A DNA stretch of 15,430 nt from NCBI GenBank assembly GCA_004555705.1, contig SFHI01000081.1, positions 1-15,430 on the forward strand, read 5' to 3'. Shown piece after piece: positions 1 to 7,319 of the stretch (its first letter is position 1; each line of letters opens with the position of its first letter). The notes under the pieces are model-generated. The model worked only from the letters and a program-made list of their open reading frames with translations. It ran no database searches and was not told the origin of the DNA. The stretch comes from Clostridiales bacterium. GTDB taxonomy: Bacteria; Bacillota; Clostridia; Oscillospirales; Oscillospiraceae. The translations under genes were made by a program, and so were the position numbers.

Positions 1-36
1 CCGTTTTCCGGGGCGTTTCGGCGAAAACGTACTGCC

Positions 37-64
37 CTACGGGAGGCATCAATGCCTCCCCTAC
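37..64 (-). repeat. GTAG-footed palindrome (REP-like), minus orientation
   Basis: The 20-bp palindrome at 41-60 pairs GGGAGGCAT with ATGCCTCCC around a two-base centre. It is followed by CTAC (61-64), which is GTAG at the 5' foot when read on the minus strand. CTAC also precedes it at 37-40. It matches the family found around the RAYT gene, but with a different stem sequence. Confidence 0.65.
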
Positions 65-148
65 AGTAAGGACGCGGTGCGTGCGGACACTTTCAAGCAG
101 CGATTTGTTGTTTAGCTTACTAAAACCGATAGTCTGAACACCAGTTTG
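37..148 (-). mobile_element. Partial CAAACTGGTGTT-ended MITE-like element (right part)
   Basis: The sequence at 134-148 (CTGAACACCAGTTTG) is a degenerate copy of the CAAACACCAATTTG right end seen on other elements in the window. Read on the minus strand, it is followed by a GTAG-footed palindrome at 41-64, the same order as in the element at 7913-8256. The other end is presumably outside the window. Nothing protein-coding is seen in 1-230. Confidence 0.45.
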
Positions 149-230
149 CCGTGCGCTCTTATGCCTGCTCATCCTTGAACCCCTCTGCTTCCGCACCGAC
201 CGGGAGATAATCCTTGAAACAGGCACTTTT

Positions 231-446
231 CTACCCCTTGTGTTTCCCGGAATTCTTCCCTTTCCCCAGGCACTGGCGCAGCCCGTAAACTCCTCCGTAT
301 ACGAAGAATATCCCAATGAGCAGCGGCACCAGGGCAATGCTGTCCCCCGCCGCTAGCAGTTGAATGCCGAGGTAAAGCAGCAGAATCCCCCAGAACAACG
401 GATTGATCGCGCTGAGAATGCCGGGCTGTTTCTTTTTCCCGCTCAT
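231..446 (-). CDS. Small two-helix membrane protein, 71 aa, unknown function
   Basis: I do not recognise a named family. The protein starts with a basic stretch (SGKKK), then has two hydrophobic segments at about residues 10-30 and 36-56 separated by a short AAGDSIAL turn, and ends in a basic tail rich in K, G and H. It should be an integral membrane protein with both ends in the cytoplasm. The start is supported by a purine-rich ribosome site (AAAGGGGA) about 7 bases upstream of the ATG at 444-446. It stands alone: the exporter operon diverges from it across an element at 684-927. A longer overlapping frame on the same strand is less credible because it lacks this ribosome site and membrane pattern. 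The gene seems real; its function is open. Confidence 0.6.
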   Translation of the reverse strand: MSGKKKQPGILSAINPLFWGILLLYLGIQLLAAGDSIALVPLLIGIFFVYGGVYGLRQCLGKGKNSGKHKG

Positions 447-555
447 GCTGTGGTCCCCTTTCTTCTTTTAAAATCCGCCCCGGGACGCGGCCTTCCCTTT
501 GCCCCTCCCGGTGCTTATGGGAATAGGATAACACATTCTCTCCGGAAAAGGGCGG

Positions 556-585
556 AAAATACATAATCCGCCTGTTTTTTGTCAT
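556..585 (-). promoter_or_regulatory. Weak candidate promoter for the 71-aa membrane protein
   Basis: On the minus strand ATGACA (rev. of 580-585) lies 18 bases from TATTTT (rev. of 556-561), in an AT-rich patch within otherwise GC-rich DNA. The -10 match is only moderate, and the leader to 446 would be about 100 bases. Confidence 0.25.
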
Positions 586-720
586 AATCCGCACCGCGCA
601 AACGGGCTGCCCCGGAGCACGGATTCGGAAAGCCGGGAACCTGATATGAATTTTGTGCTTATTGATTTTACTCCGCTGCCCGACAAATTGGTGTTTGGCG
701 GGATGCGTCCCAAATTACCT

Positions 721-761
721 GTCATTGCGAACCAGTCCGCAGACTGGTGTGGCAATCCCCC
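721..761 (+). repeat. CATTGC...GGCAATC hairpin repeat
   Basis: An inner stem ACCAGTC/GACTGGT with loop CGCA sits within an outer stem ATTGC/GGCAAT, followed by CCCC. It is the left hairpin of the element at 684-927 and is nearly identical to 6738-6778. Confidence 0.7.
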
Positions 762-850
762 GGCCCCATGGAACCAGGTCACGATTACCACCAAAAATCG
801 CGAAGACTTTTGTTCTTCCGGGTTCTTTTCGGTACATTTCCCCTCTATCC

Positions 851-891
851 GGGGGATTGCCACGCCAGTGTGCGCACTGGCTCGCAATGAC
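851..891 (-). repeat. CATTGC...GGCAATC hairpin repeat, inverted
   Basis: This is the inverted partner of the hairpin at 721-761. Its inner stem is GCCAGTG/CACTGGC, so it differs from its partner by paired changes that keep the stem. Confidence 0.7.
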
Positions 892-972
892 AGGAAACTT
901 TAAGGCGAAGCGCCAAACACCAATTTGCCGATCCGCGGCGGAAACGCATTTCAGCCTTTTCCGGAATCAGAA

Positions 973-1001
973 TTTATAAAAAATTCACAAATCCTTATAG
1001 T
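973..1001 (+). promoter_or_regulatory. Candidate promoter of the exporter operon
   Basis: TTTATA (973-978) and TATAGT (996-1001) are spaced by 17 bases in an AT-rich island just upstream of the first exporter gene. The -10 matches the vegetative consensus at 5 of 6 positions and the -35 at 4 of 6. The predicted leader is about 60 bases. No operator was recognised. Confidence 0.35.
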
Positions 1002-1066
1002 ACATTTTAGGTATCTCCCCTACAATGGTACGCAGTGCAATATTCGTCCGAAGGGAGCAAACGCGC

Positions 1067-2707
1067 ATGGAACAAAGGAAAGACGATGCCCTGTTTGAAC
1101 AGCTGGGCAAAAACAAGAAACGCCGCCGCAGGAAGGTACTTTTCACCATTCTCGCGGTGGTTTTGGTGCTGGCGGTTGTGCTCACGGGGCTTGTGATCTA
1201 CCTGCGCCGGACGGTGCGGGAGCGGTTCGCCTCGGGGAGCAGCCAGGTGCAGTCCTATGAGGTGAAAACCGGTACCTTAAGCACCGTGGTGTCCGGCAGC
1301 GGCACCCTGGCGGAGGACGGCCTGGAGGCGGTCACCGTGCCCGAGGGCGTGGAGGTCACCAAGGTTCTGGTGAAGGCCGGGGATACCGTCGCGGAGGGCC
1401 AGATTCTGGCCACGGTGGACGCGGCCTCGGTCCATACGGCCCTGGCCTCCCTCCAGGAATCCCTGGAGGCCCTGGATAAGCAGATCAGCTCCGCCGAAAG
1501 CGACACCGTCAGTTCCTCCGTCACCACCAAGGTGGCCGGGCGGGTGAAGCAGGTTTTCGCCCAGAAGGGCCAGGCGGTCAGCGACTGTATGGTGGAGCAC
1601 GGCGCCCTGGCGGTGCTGAGCCTGGACGGGTATATGGCCGTAACGCTGCAGACCGATGCCCTGGCCCCGGGGGACGCGGTTACGGTCACCCGGGAGGACG
1701 GCACGGAGCTTGACGGCACCGTGGAGCGCTCCGCCGGGGGCTATGCCACCGTTCTCGTCACCGATGACGGCCCCGCAGTCGGGGAAACGGTCACCGTAAG
1801 CCTGGAGGGAGCCGTCCTGGGCTCCGGGGCGCTTGCCATCCATGAGCCCCTGGCCATCACGGGCTACGCGGGCACCATCCAGTCCGTCCAGGTATCGGAA
1901 AATCAGCGGGTCTACAAGGGCACGGGCCTGTTTTACCTGACGGACACCGCCACCTCGGTGGCCTACGACTCCCTGCTGCGCAGCCGTCAGGAGCAGGAGC
2001 AGACCCTTCTGGAGCTGCTGGCGCTGCGCTCCAGCGGCGGCGTGGCCGCGCCCTTCGCAGGCAGCGTCTACACGGTGGACTATGACGAAACCCTGGCCCC
2101 CAGCGCGGTGGCCACATTGTCCCCGGACGAAAAAATGACCGTCACATTGACGGTGGACGAATCCGATATTTTGTCCCTGGCACTGGGACAGGAGGCGGAG
2201 CTCACCCTGTCCAGCCTGGGGGACGACCCCTTCCGGGGGACTGTCACGGAGCTGGACCGCACCGGAGCCTCCGGCAGCTACACCGCGGTGATCACCCTGG
2301 ACAAGGCCGGGAATATGCTCCCGGGCATGACCGCCAGCGTCAGCATCCGGATTTCCGGCGTGGAGAACGCGGTGCTGATCCCCATCGAGGCCCTGCAGCA
2401 GACCCGGTCCCGGTCCTACGTCTACACCAGCTATGACGAGGAGACCGAAACCTTCGGCGGCGAGGTGGACGTGACCGTGGGCCTCACCGGCAGCACCGAG
2501 GTGGAGATTCTTTCCGGTCTGGAGCCCGGAATGACCGTGTACTACACCAAGGAGCTGACCATCTTTGACTTCTTCGCCTCCTCCGGAATGCCCATGGGCG
2601 GCTCCGGCGGCATAGGCGCCATGCCCAGCGGCAGCCAGCGCGGAAACGGCGGCTCCGGCGGCGAGCGTCCCCAGGGAGGTTTCCCCGGGGGGAAGCAGGG
2701 AGGCTGA
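1067..2707 (+). CDS. Membrane-fusion/adaptor subunit of a MacAB-type exporter (adaptor 1), 546 aa
   Basis: This is an adaptor of the HlyD/MacA (RND/ABC membrane-fusion) family, which couples an ABC pump to the extracytoplasmic space. A basic N-terminus (KKRRRRK) precedes one membrane anchor at about residues 24-45. Three half-lipoyl motifs follow (around VLVKAGDTV, VFAQKGQAV and VQVSENQRV), with a short helical stretch (LQESLEALDKQI), a beta-barrel region (VDESDILSLALGQEAEL) and the usual closing motif MLPGMTASVSI. The C-terminus is a Gly/Ser-rich tail. The ATG at 1067 was chosen because AAGGGAG sits about 8 bases upstream; an in-frame ATG at 1025 has no such site. The next gene starts 3 bases after the stop, so the two are probably co-translated. 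The substrate cannot be read from the sequence. Confidence 0.9.
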   Translation: MEQRKDDALFEQLGKNKKRRRRKVLFTILAVVLVLAVVLTGLVIYLRRTVRERFASGSSQVQSYEVKTGTLSTVVSGSGTLAEDGLEAVTVPEGVEVTKVLVKAGDTVAEGQILATVDAASVHTALASLQESLEALDKQISSAESDTVSSSVTTKVAGRVKQVFAQKGQAVSDCMVEHGALAVLSLDGYMAVTLQTDALAPGDAVTVTREDGTELDGTVERSAGGYATVLVTDDGPAVGETVTVSLEGAVLGSGALAIHEPLAITGYAGTIQSVQVSENQRVYKGTGLFYLTDTATSVAYDSLLRSRQEQEQTLLELLALRSSGGVAAPFAGSVYTVDYDETLAPSAVATLSPDEKMTVTLTVDESDILSLALGQEAELTLSSLGDDPFRGTVTELDRTGASGSYTAVITLDKAGNMLPGMTASVSIRISGVENAVLIPIEALQQTRSRSYVYTSYDEETETFGGEVDVTVGLTGSTEVEILSGLEPGMTVYYTKELTIFDFFASSGMPMGGSGGIGAMPSGSQRGNGGSGGERPQGGFPGGKQGG

Positions 2708-2710
2708 GCC

Positions 2711-3382
2711 ATGATCGACATTCAGGACCTGTGCAAATTCTACCAGGTGGGCGGCGACCGGGTCCGGGCCCTGGACCACGCCACGCTGCACATCTACCCC
2801 AGGGAATTTGTCAGCATCATCGGCCCCTCCGGCTCCGGCAAGTCCACATTGATGAACATCATCGGGTGTCTTGACGTGGCGGACGCGGGGGTCTACAAGC
2901 TGGACGGCCTGCCCATCGGAGAATACTCCGAAAATGAGCTGGCCCACATCCGCAACAAAAAAATCGGCTTCGTGTTCCAGAGCTTCAACCTGATCCCCAA
3001 GCTCTCCGCCGAGGAGAACGTGGAGCTGCCCCTGATCTACCAGAAGGTACCCCGGGGGGAGCGGCAGCAGCGGGTCCGGGAGGCTCTGGAGCGGGTGGGC
3101 CTCCAGAAGCGGGCCAAGCACCTGCCCACGGAGCTTTCCGGCGGCCAGCAGCAGCGGGTGGCCATCGCCCGGGCCCTGGTGACCCGGCCCAGCCTGATCC
3201 TGGCCGACGAGCCCACGGGCAACCTGGACTCCAAAACCAGCCGGGAGATCATGGACATCTTCCATGAGCTCCACCGCCAGGGCAACACCATCGTCCTCAT
3301 CACCCACGACAATGATGTGGCACGGCAGGCAGAGCGGGCCATCCACATTCTCGACGGCAAGATTACGGAGGCGAGCTTATGA
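2711..3382 (+). CDS. ABC transporter ATP-binding protein, MacB/LolD type, 223 aa
   Basis: This is the cytoplasmic ATPase of the exporter. All nucleotide-binding motifs are intact: Walker A GPSGSGKST at residues 38-46, Q-loop in VFQSFNLIP near 90, signature LSGGQQQR near 142, Walker B LILADEP near 162 followed by TGNLD, and the switch histidine in ITHDND near 198. The length and the TGNLDSKTS sequence are typical of the LolD/MacB/FtsE-like group that pairs with FtsX-type permeases. Its stop overlaps the permease start (ATGA at 3379-3382), which implies translational coupling. It sits directly behind adaptor 1. The family is secure; a macB symbol is withheld because the ATPase and permease are separate here, whereas in MacB they are fused. 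Confidence 0.95.
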   Translation: MIDIQDLCKFYQVGGDRVRALDHATLHIYPREFVSIIGPSGSGKSTLMNIIGCLDVADAGVYKLDGLPIGEYSENELAHIRNKKIGFVFQSFNLIPKLSAEENVELPLIYQKVPRGERQQRVREALERVGLQKRAKHLPTELSGGQQQRVAIARALVTRPSLILADEPTGNLDSKTSREIMDIFHELHRQGNTIVLITHDNDVARQAERAIHILDGKITEASL

Positions 3383-4569
3383 TTCTATCCTTTAAAATGG
3401 CCCTGCGCTCCATCTCCGCCGGGAAGATGCGGGCGGCGCTGACCATGCTGGGCATCATCATCGGTGTCATGGCCCTGGTGGTGCTGGTGAGCCTGGTGAA
3501 CGGGGCCACCTCCTCGGTGACGGACAAGGTTTCCGCCCTGGGAAGCAGCATGGTCACGGCGAACATCTCCGACGACAAGGGCAGCCCCGTCACCCTGGAC
3601 ACCCTGAACGGGTGGATGGAGGAACCGGAGCTTGGCACCCTGGCGCCCCTCGCCACCTCCATCGCCACCGGCCGCTCCGGCGGCGAAAGCGCCTCCTTCA
3701 CGGTCTACGGCACCACGGCGGGGTACTACGACGTGCAGAATATCCAGCTTTTTATGGGCCGCTGGCTGAAGGAGCCGGACATCGAAAACCACAGCTACGT
3801 CTGCGTCCTCAATGAGAATGCGGCCCAGGAGCTCATCGGCTACACCGACTGCGTGGGCCGCTCTATTACCTTGAATAACGTTCCTTTCACCATCGTGGGC
3901 ATTCTGGCGGACGACGAGGATTCCCTGACCTCCCTGTTCTCCTCCGGCAGCTGTGTGGCCTACATCCCCCACACCTCCCTGGTGCGCCTGTCGGACACGG
4001 TAAGCGCGGGGATCACCACCTTCTACGCCTCCGCCCCGGAGGGCGGCACCGTGGACCAGGCCAAGGAGAAGCTGGAGGAGCTGATGCTGCAGCGCTTTGA
4101 CGAGGACGACGACGCCTTCAGCCTGTCCTCCAGCAGCATTCTGGAGGAGACCATGTCCAACGTCACCTCGGTGCTGAGCATCCTCCTGGGCGGCATCGCG
4201 GCCTTCTCCCTGATCGTGGGGGGCATCGGCATTATGAACATCATGCTGGTCACCGTCACCGAGCGGACCCGGGAAATCGGCATCCGCAAGGCCATCGGCG
4301 CCACCCGGGGGGTCATTCTGACCCAGTTTCTCATGGAGGCCGTGGTGCTGTGCATGATGGGCTGCGGTTTGGGCATCTTCCTCAGCTGGGCGATTCTGCA
4401 GACCGTCAGCACCGTGGTGGCCAGCGTGGGCCTGCGCTTTACCCTGGACGGGGGCGTGGTGCTGATTTCCGTGGTGTTCTGCTTCCTCATCGGGGTGATC
4501 TTCGGGCTGTACCCCGCCAACAAGGCCGCCCGGATGAAGCCCATTGACGCCCTGCATTACGGAGGTTGA
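3379..4569 (+). CDS. ABC transporter permease, MacB-PCD/FtsX type, 396 aa
   Basis: The membrane subunit of the exporter has the four-helix MacB topology. TM1 is at about residues 21-43, then comes a large extracytoplasmic domain (about 45-265), then TM2 (about 268-290), TM3 (about 315-340) and TM4 (about 360-380). The coupling region TERTREIGIRKAIGATR between TM2 and TM3 and the ending YPANKAARMKPIDALHY are hallmarks of the family. The ATG overlaps the ATPase stop by 4 bases, and the next gene begins 3 bases after this stop. MacB-type permeases act as mechanotransducers moving peptides, lipids or antibiotics from the outer face of the membrane. In a Gram-positive host the usual roles are export of, or resistance to, amphipathic compounds; which applies here is unknown. 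Confidence 0.95.
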   Translation: MILSFKMALRSISAGKMRAALTMLGIIIGVMALVVLVSLVNGATSSVTDKVSALGSSMVTANISDDKGSPVTLDTLNGWMEEPELGTLAPLATSIATGRSGGESASFTVYGTTAGYYDVQNIQLFMGRWLKEPDIENHSYVCVLNENAAQELIGYTDCVGRSITLNNVPFTIVGILADDEDSLTSLFSSGSCVAYIPHTSLVRLSDTVSAGITTFYASAPEGGTVDQAKEKLEELMLQRFDEDDDAFSLSSSSILEETMSNVTSVLSILLGGIAAFSLIVGGIGIMNIMLVTVTERTREIGIRKAIGATRGVILTQFLMEAVVLCMMGCGLGIFLSWAILQTVSTVVASVGLRFTLDGGVVLISVVFCFLIGVIFGLYPANKAARMKPIDALHYGG

Positions 4570-4572
4570 GCC

Positions 4573-6633
4573 ATGAAGAAAGCAAAAAACAAAAACCTTC
4601 GGCGGACCCTGGGGTTTCTTGCCCTGGCGGCCCTTACGGCGGGCCTGGCCGCCATGCCCCTGCTGACCCGGCAGGCCGCCGAGAGCGAAGCGTACCCCGT
4701 GTCCATTCTCTCCGCCCAGGCGGAGCGCCGGGAGCTGACCCGGGTGCTCTCCGGGGGCGGCACCCTCCAGGCGGAGGAAGCGGTCTCCGTCACCGTCCCC
4801 CAGGGGGTGCGGCTCACGGAGCTGCTGGTGAAAAACGGCGACACCGTGGAAGCAGGAGACCCCATCGCCCGGGTGGACCGGGTCACGGTGATGCAGGCCG
4901 TTGCCGATATTCAGGAGGAACTGGCCTCCCTGCAAAAGCAGCTGGAAAGCGAGCGCACCGCCTCCGATTCCGAGACCCTCACCGCCCCGGCGGGACTGGT
5001 GAAAGCGGTCTACGCCCAGGCGGGGGACAGCGTGGAAACGGTGATGCTGCGCTGCGGCTGCCTCGCGGAAATCAGCCTGGACAGCAAAATGGCTGTCAAG
5101 GTGGAAGCAGACACCACCCTGCGGGCCGGGGATAAGGTTATCGTCACCCTGAACGGTGAGGAGCTGGAGGCAGCGGTGGAATCCAACCTGGAGGGCGTGC
5201 TTACGGTGACCTTCCCGGATGAGGGCTACACCACCGGGGACACCGCCGCGCTGACAGGCCCCGGCGGCGAGGCTCTGGGCACGGGCACGCTGGAAATCCA
5301 CAGCCCCTGGCGGGCCGTGGCCACCTCCGGAACCGTCAGCCAGGTCTATGTGAAGGAGGGCCAGACCCTCCGCTCCAAGGGAAGTCTCCTGCGGCTGACG
5401 GATATGGGCTATTCCGCCCAGTACCGGATGCTCTCCAGCCTCCACCAGGAGTACGCCGAACAGCTGGCAGCGCTGTTCCGGCTGTACCAGGACCTGACCC
5501 TCACCGCCCCGGCGGCGGGGCTGATCACAGGGCTTGACCCGGATTCCCCCCTGCTGCTGGCCGCTTCGCAGGGCGCTCAGGTGACCCTTCTGGCCAACGC
5601 CCCGGACGGCAGCGACGCCCAATATGTGAACTTCGTGGGCCAGGTCACCGAGGTGGGCACCGACGGCTATATCATGCGCTTAAATCCCCAGTTCCTCTCC
5701 GTTACGGACTACACGGACCTCAGCGGCGTCCCCCGGGACACTGCCGCCATGACCTATGAGGCCATCTACACCGGCGGCGCGCCGGTATACCAGTGGGACG
5801 GCAGCAACTGGAATTCCGCCTCCATTTCCGCAGGGGACCTGCTGCTCTTTGCGGGGGATTCCGGCGGCAGCATCGTGTGGGTCATCCGCATGGGCAGCGC
5901 CCAGCTTCCGGACCCGGAGGAGCCCGTGGATCCCGTGGATCCCCCCGATCCTGTCGATCCTGCTGACCCTTCCGACCCTTCCGATCCCTCCGACCCCTCC
6001 GCCCCCTCCGATCCCTCGGAACCGACGGAACCGACGGAACCCTCCCATTCCGGCAGCGGCGGGGTCTCCCTGCCCAGCTTCGGGGGCTACGGCGGTTCCT
6101 CCGGCAGCGCGGGAAGCTCCACCCAGCAGCAGACCCAGACCGGCCCGGCCACTGTGGAGGTGGCCTCCCTGGTGCCCCAGGCTTCCCTTACCATCCCCGT
6201 CACCATCGATGAGCGGGACATCCACAGCCTGACCCTGGGCCAGACGGTGCAGGTGCGGGTGGAGGCCCTGTCCGGCAGGGAATTCACCGGGACCGTTACG
6301 GAAATCGGCCGGATCGGCGCGTCCTCCGGCGGCAGCAGCAAATTCACCGTCACCGTGGAGCTGCGGCGGGAGGAGGATATGCTCCCCGGCATGAGCGCCT
6401 CGGTCACCGCAGCCCTGGGCACGGAGACGGGGGTCGCCATCCCCGTGGCCGCCCTGGTTCAGACCGGCAGCCGCTGCGTTGTATACACCTCCCTGGACGA
6501 AAAAACCGGGGACCCCGCCTCCCCCGTGGAGGTCACCCCCGGCTTCTCCGACGGCGAATACGTCCTGATTCGATCGGGCCTTTCCGAAGGGGATACCGTG
6601 TACTATCCCTACTACGAAGCCCTGGAAGGGTAA
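4573..6633 (+). CDS. Second membrane-fusion/adaptor subunit with inserted domain and Pro-rich linker (adaptor 2), 686 aa
   Basis: This is a paralogue of adaptor 1. It has a basic N-terminus, one anchor helix (about residues 11-30), the same three half-lipoyl motifs (LLVKNGDTV, VYAQAGDSV, VYVKEGQTL), a VTIDERDIHSLTLGQ barrel region and MLPGMSASVTA near the end. It differs by roughly 170 extra residues between about 345 and 515, where adaptor 1 passes directly into the barrel. The insert contains a non-repetitive part with an aromatic WDGSNWNSAS segment, then Pro-Asp/Pro-Ser repeats (about 447-490), then a Gly/Ser/Gln-rich stretch. The repeats suggest a wall-spanning spacer. The gene ends the operon ahead of a hairpin at 6645-6671. 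Whether both adaptors serve one pump, as a hetero-oligomer or as alternatives, is not known. Confidence 0.85.
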   Translation: MKKAKNKNLRRTLGFLALAALTAGLAAMPLLTRQAAESEAYPVSILSAQAERRELTRVLSGGGTLQAEEAVSVTVPQGVRLTELLVKNGDTVEAGDPIARVDRVTVMQAVADIQEELASLQKQLESERTASDSETLTAPAGLVKAVYAQAGDSVETVMLRCGCLAEISLDSKMAVKVEADTTLRAGDKVIVTLNGEELEAAVESNLEGVLTVTFPDEGYTTGDTAALTGPGGEALGTGTLEIHSPWRAVATSGTVSQVYVKEGQTLRSKGSLLRLTDMGYSAQYRMLSSLHQEYAEQLAALFRLYQDLTLTAPAAGLITGLDPDSPLLLAASQGAQVTLLANAPDGSDAQYVNFVGQVTEVGTDGYIMRLNPQFLSVTDYTDLSGVPRDTAAMTYEAIYTGGAPVYQWDGSNWNSASISAGDLLLFAGDSGGSIVWVIRMGSAQLPDPEEPVDPVDPPDPVDPADPSDPSDPSDPSAPSDPSEPTEPTEPSHSGSGGVSLPSFGGYGGSSGSAGSSTQQQTQTGPATVEVASLVPQASLTIPVTIDERDIHSLTLGQTVQVRVEALSGREFTGTVTEIGRIGASSGGSSKFTVTVELRREEDMLPGMSASVTAALGTETGVAIPVAALVQTGSRCVVYTSLDEKTGDPASPVEVTPGFSDGEYVLIRSGLSEGDTVYYPYYEALEG
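5926..6046 (+). repeat. Low-complexity GAYCCN coding repeat (Pro-Asp/Pro-Ser linker)
   Basis: Six-base units of the GATCCC/GACCCT type repeat imperfectly through this part of adaptor 2 and encode alternating Asp-Pro, Ser-Asp-Pro and Thr-Glu-Pro. Such a tract can change in copy number by slippage, and all six-base steps keep the frame. Confidence 0.7.
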
Positions 6634-6644
6634 TTCTATAGCAG

Positions 6645-6671
6645 CCCCCCGGCGCAGACAGCGCCGGGGGG
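6645..6671 (+). terminator. Rho-independent-like terminator of the exporter operon
   Basis: There is a perfect 11-bp stem, CCCCCCGGCGC (6645-6655) with GCGCCGGGGGG (6661-6671), around loop AGACA. It begins 11 bases after the stop of adaptor 2. The following tract (TTCCTGC) is a poor U-run, so termination may be partial. Confidence 0.65.
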
Positions 6672-6700
6672 TTCCTGCAATTCCGCTCACAGCAGTTCAA

Positions 6701-6869
6701 CAAATTGGTGTTTGTAGGGCTGCGTCCCAAATTACCTGTCATTGCGAACCAGTCCGCAGACTGGTGTGGCAATCCCCCGGATGAATGAAACCAGGTAACG
6801 ACTACCACCAAAAATCGGAACGACTCACTGGCTCGCAATGACAGCATATATTTGCCAAACACCAATTTG
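6701..6869. mobile_element. 169-bp MITE-like element, copy 2 (internally deleted)
   Basis: The 14-bp ends CAAATTGGTGTTTG (6701-6714) and CAAACACCAATTTG (6856-6869) are perfectly inverted. The interior follows copy 1 closely up to the ACCACCAAAAATCG region. Half of the right CATTGC hairpin is then missing, leaving CACTGGCTCGCAATGACAG. No clear target duplication is seen. Confidence 0.75.
6738..6778 (+). repeat. CATTGC...GGCAATC hairpin repeat
   Basis: It has the same stem and loop (ACCAGTC CGCA GACTGGT) as the hairpin at 721-761, inside element copy 2. Confidence 0.7.
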
Positions 6870-6989
6870 TCTGAGAAAGCCGGTGACCGGACGTGCGGGG
6901 GGCTGCTTCCCGGGGGGCTGCGCTTCCTCCAACGCTGCCAGCTGCCGGTCAATTTCCGAAATCTGCCGCTGAAAGCGGGCGATGGCCAT
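6825..6989 (-). pseudogene. Small gene, 54 aa, whose C-terminus is supplied by an inserted repeat element
   Basis: From the ATG at 6987-6989 the frame encodes a short amphipathic stretch, AIARFQRQISEIDRQLAALE, that looks like one helix or coiled coil. A Pro-rich piece (PPGKQPPARP) follows, and then residues derived from the right end of element copy 2 (about 39-54, including QIGVWQIYAVIAS). The stop codon also lies in the element. A near-consensus promoter (7015-7043) and GGAAGG just before the ATG suggest that expression is real, although that ribosome site is only about 2 bases from the start. The original gene was probably longer and is now truncated. It could equally be a short peptide gene that acquired a new tail. 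No family was recognised. Confidence 0.45.
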
Positions 6990-7014
6990 TTCCTTCCGCT
7001 TATCGCTCCTGTAT

Positions 7015-7043
7015 ATTCTACATAGAAAATTGCATACTGTCAA
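7015..7043 (-). promoter_or_regulatory. Near-consensus vegetative promoter, minus strand
   Basis: TTGACA (rev. of 7038-7043) is followed after exactly 17 bases by TAGAAT (rev. of 7015-7020). It is the best sigma-A-type promoter in the window and points into the 54-aa frame at 6825-6989, giving a leader of only about 20 bases. Confidence 0.7.
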
Positions 7044-7118
7044 TCGCATATGTCGTTTTACCGTCTGTTCCTTTTGGCGGGCTATGCCTGTAAAATAGAG
7101 GAAATAGGGGGTGCCGGT

Positions 7119-7256
7119 GTGAAGGACGAATACAGGGAGCGATATCAGCAGTTCGGGCTGAACGTGGTTTACTACCGTAAGAAAAAACGCCTGTCGCAGA
7201 CACAGCTTGCGGAACTGGCGGATATTCACCGCACCTATATCCCCGGCGGAAATTGA
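7119..7256 (+). pseudogene. Truncated XRE-family helix-turn-helix regulator, 45 aa
   Basis: From a GTG at 7119 (AGGGGG a few bases upstream) the product begins with a helix FGLNVVYYRKKKRLSQ followed by TQLAELADIHRTYI. This is the first three helices of a Cro/C1-type domain, including the recognition helix. A normal domain would continue with a Ser and two more helices. Here the frame ends in PGGN and a stop, 10 bases before a strong hairpin (7267-7294). An internal deletion that joined the start of the gene to its terminator region would explain this. With two helices missing it probably does not fold as a normal DNA-binding domain. It is divergent from the 54-aa gene and lies just downstream of that gene's promoter. 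Confidence 0.6.
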
Positions 7257-7266
7257 AAAGACAAGG

Positions 7267-7294
7267 AAAGCGGCGGGGATGTCCCCGCCGCTTT
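7267..7294. terminator. Bidirectional terminator hairpin
   Basis: A perfect 13-bp inverted repeat, AAAGCGGCGGGGA with TCCCCGCCGCTTT, has only TG between the arms. It starts with AAA and ends with TTT, so it can act on both strands. It lies between the converging XRE remnant and the membrane protein gene at 7320-7796. Confidence 0.7.
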
Positions 7295-7319
7295 GGCGTA
7301 TAAAATTCCGGAAACAGGC

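Larger units (their letters stand above)
684..927. mobile_element. 244-bp MITE-like element with 17-bp perfect inverted ends, copy 1
   Basis: The left end CAAATTGGTGTTTGGCG (684-700) is exactly complementary to the right end at 911-927. The flanks CCGA (680-683) and CCGA (928-931) could be a 4-bp target duplication. Inside, two CATTGC-type hairpins point towards each other (721-761 and 851-891). There is no credible transposase frame, so movement would need an enzyme supplied in trans. It lies between a small membrane gene and the exporter promoter. Confidence 0.75.

Noticed and set aside
1..230. tRNA or other RNA gene near the window start
   Set aside because: I found no cloverleaf or known RNA consensus; the only structures are the GTAG palindrome and a loose CGTTTTC/GAAAACG pair.
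1277..3346. Very long open frame antisense to adaptor 1 and the ABC ATPase (about 690 codons)
   Set aside because: Its translation is Gly/His/Val-rich with no domain pattern, as expected opposite GC-rich coding sequence; the plus-strand genes have full family motifs and ribosome sites.
4566..5135. 189-codon plus-strand frame overlapping adaptor 2
   Set aside because: The composition is typical of an off-frame reading, and adaptor 2 is supported by lipoyl and barrel motifs.
3385..5622. Very long open frame antisense to the permease and adaptor 2 (about 745 codons)
   Set aside because: Same reason: composition artefact of GC-rich third positions, with no membrane or catalytic motifs and no start signal.
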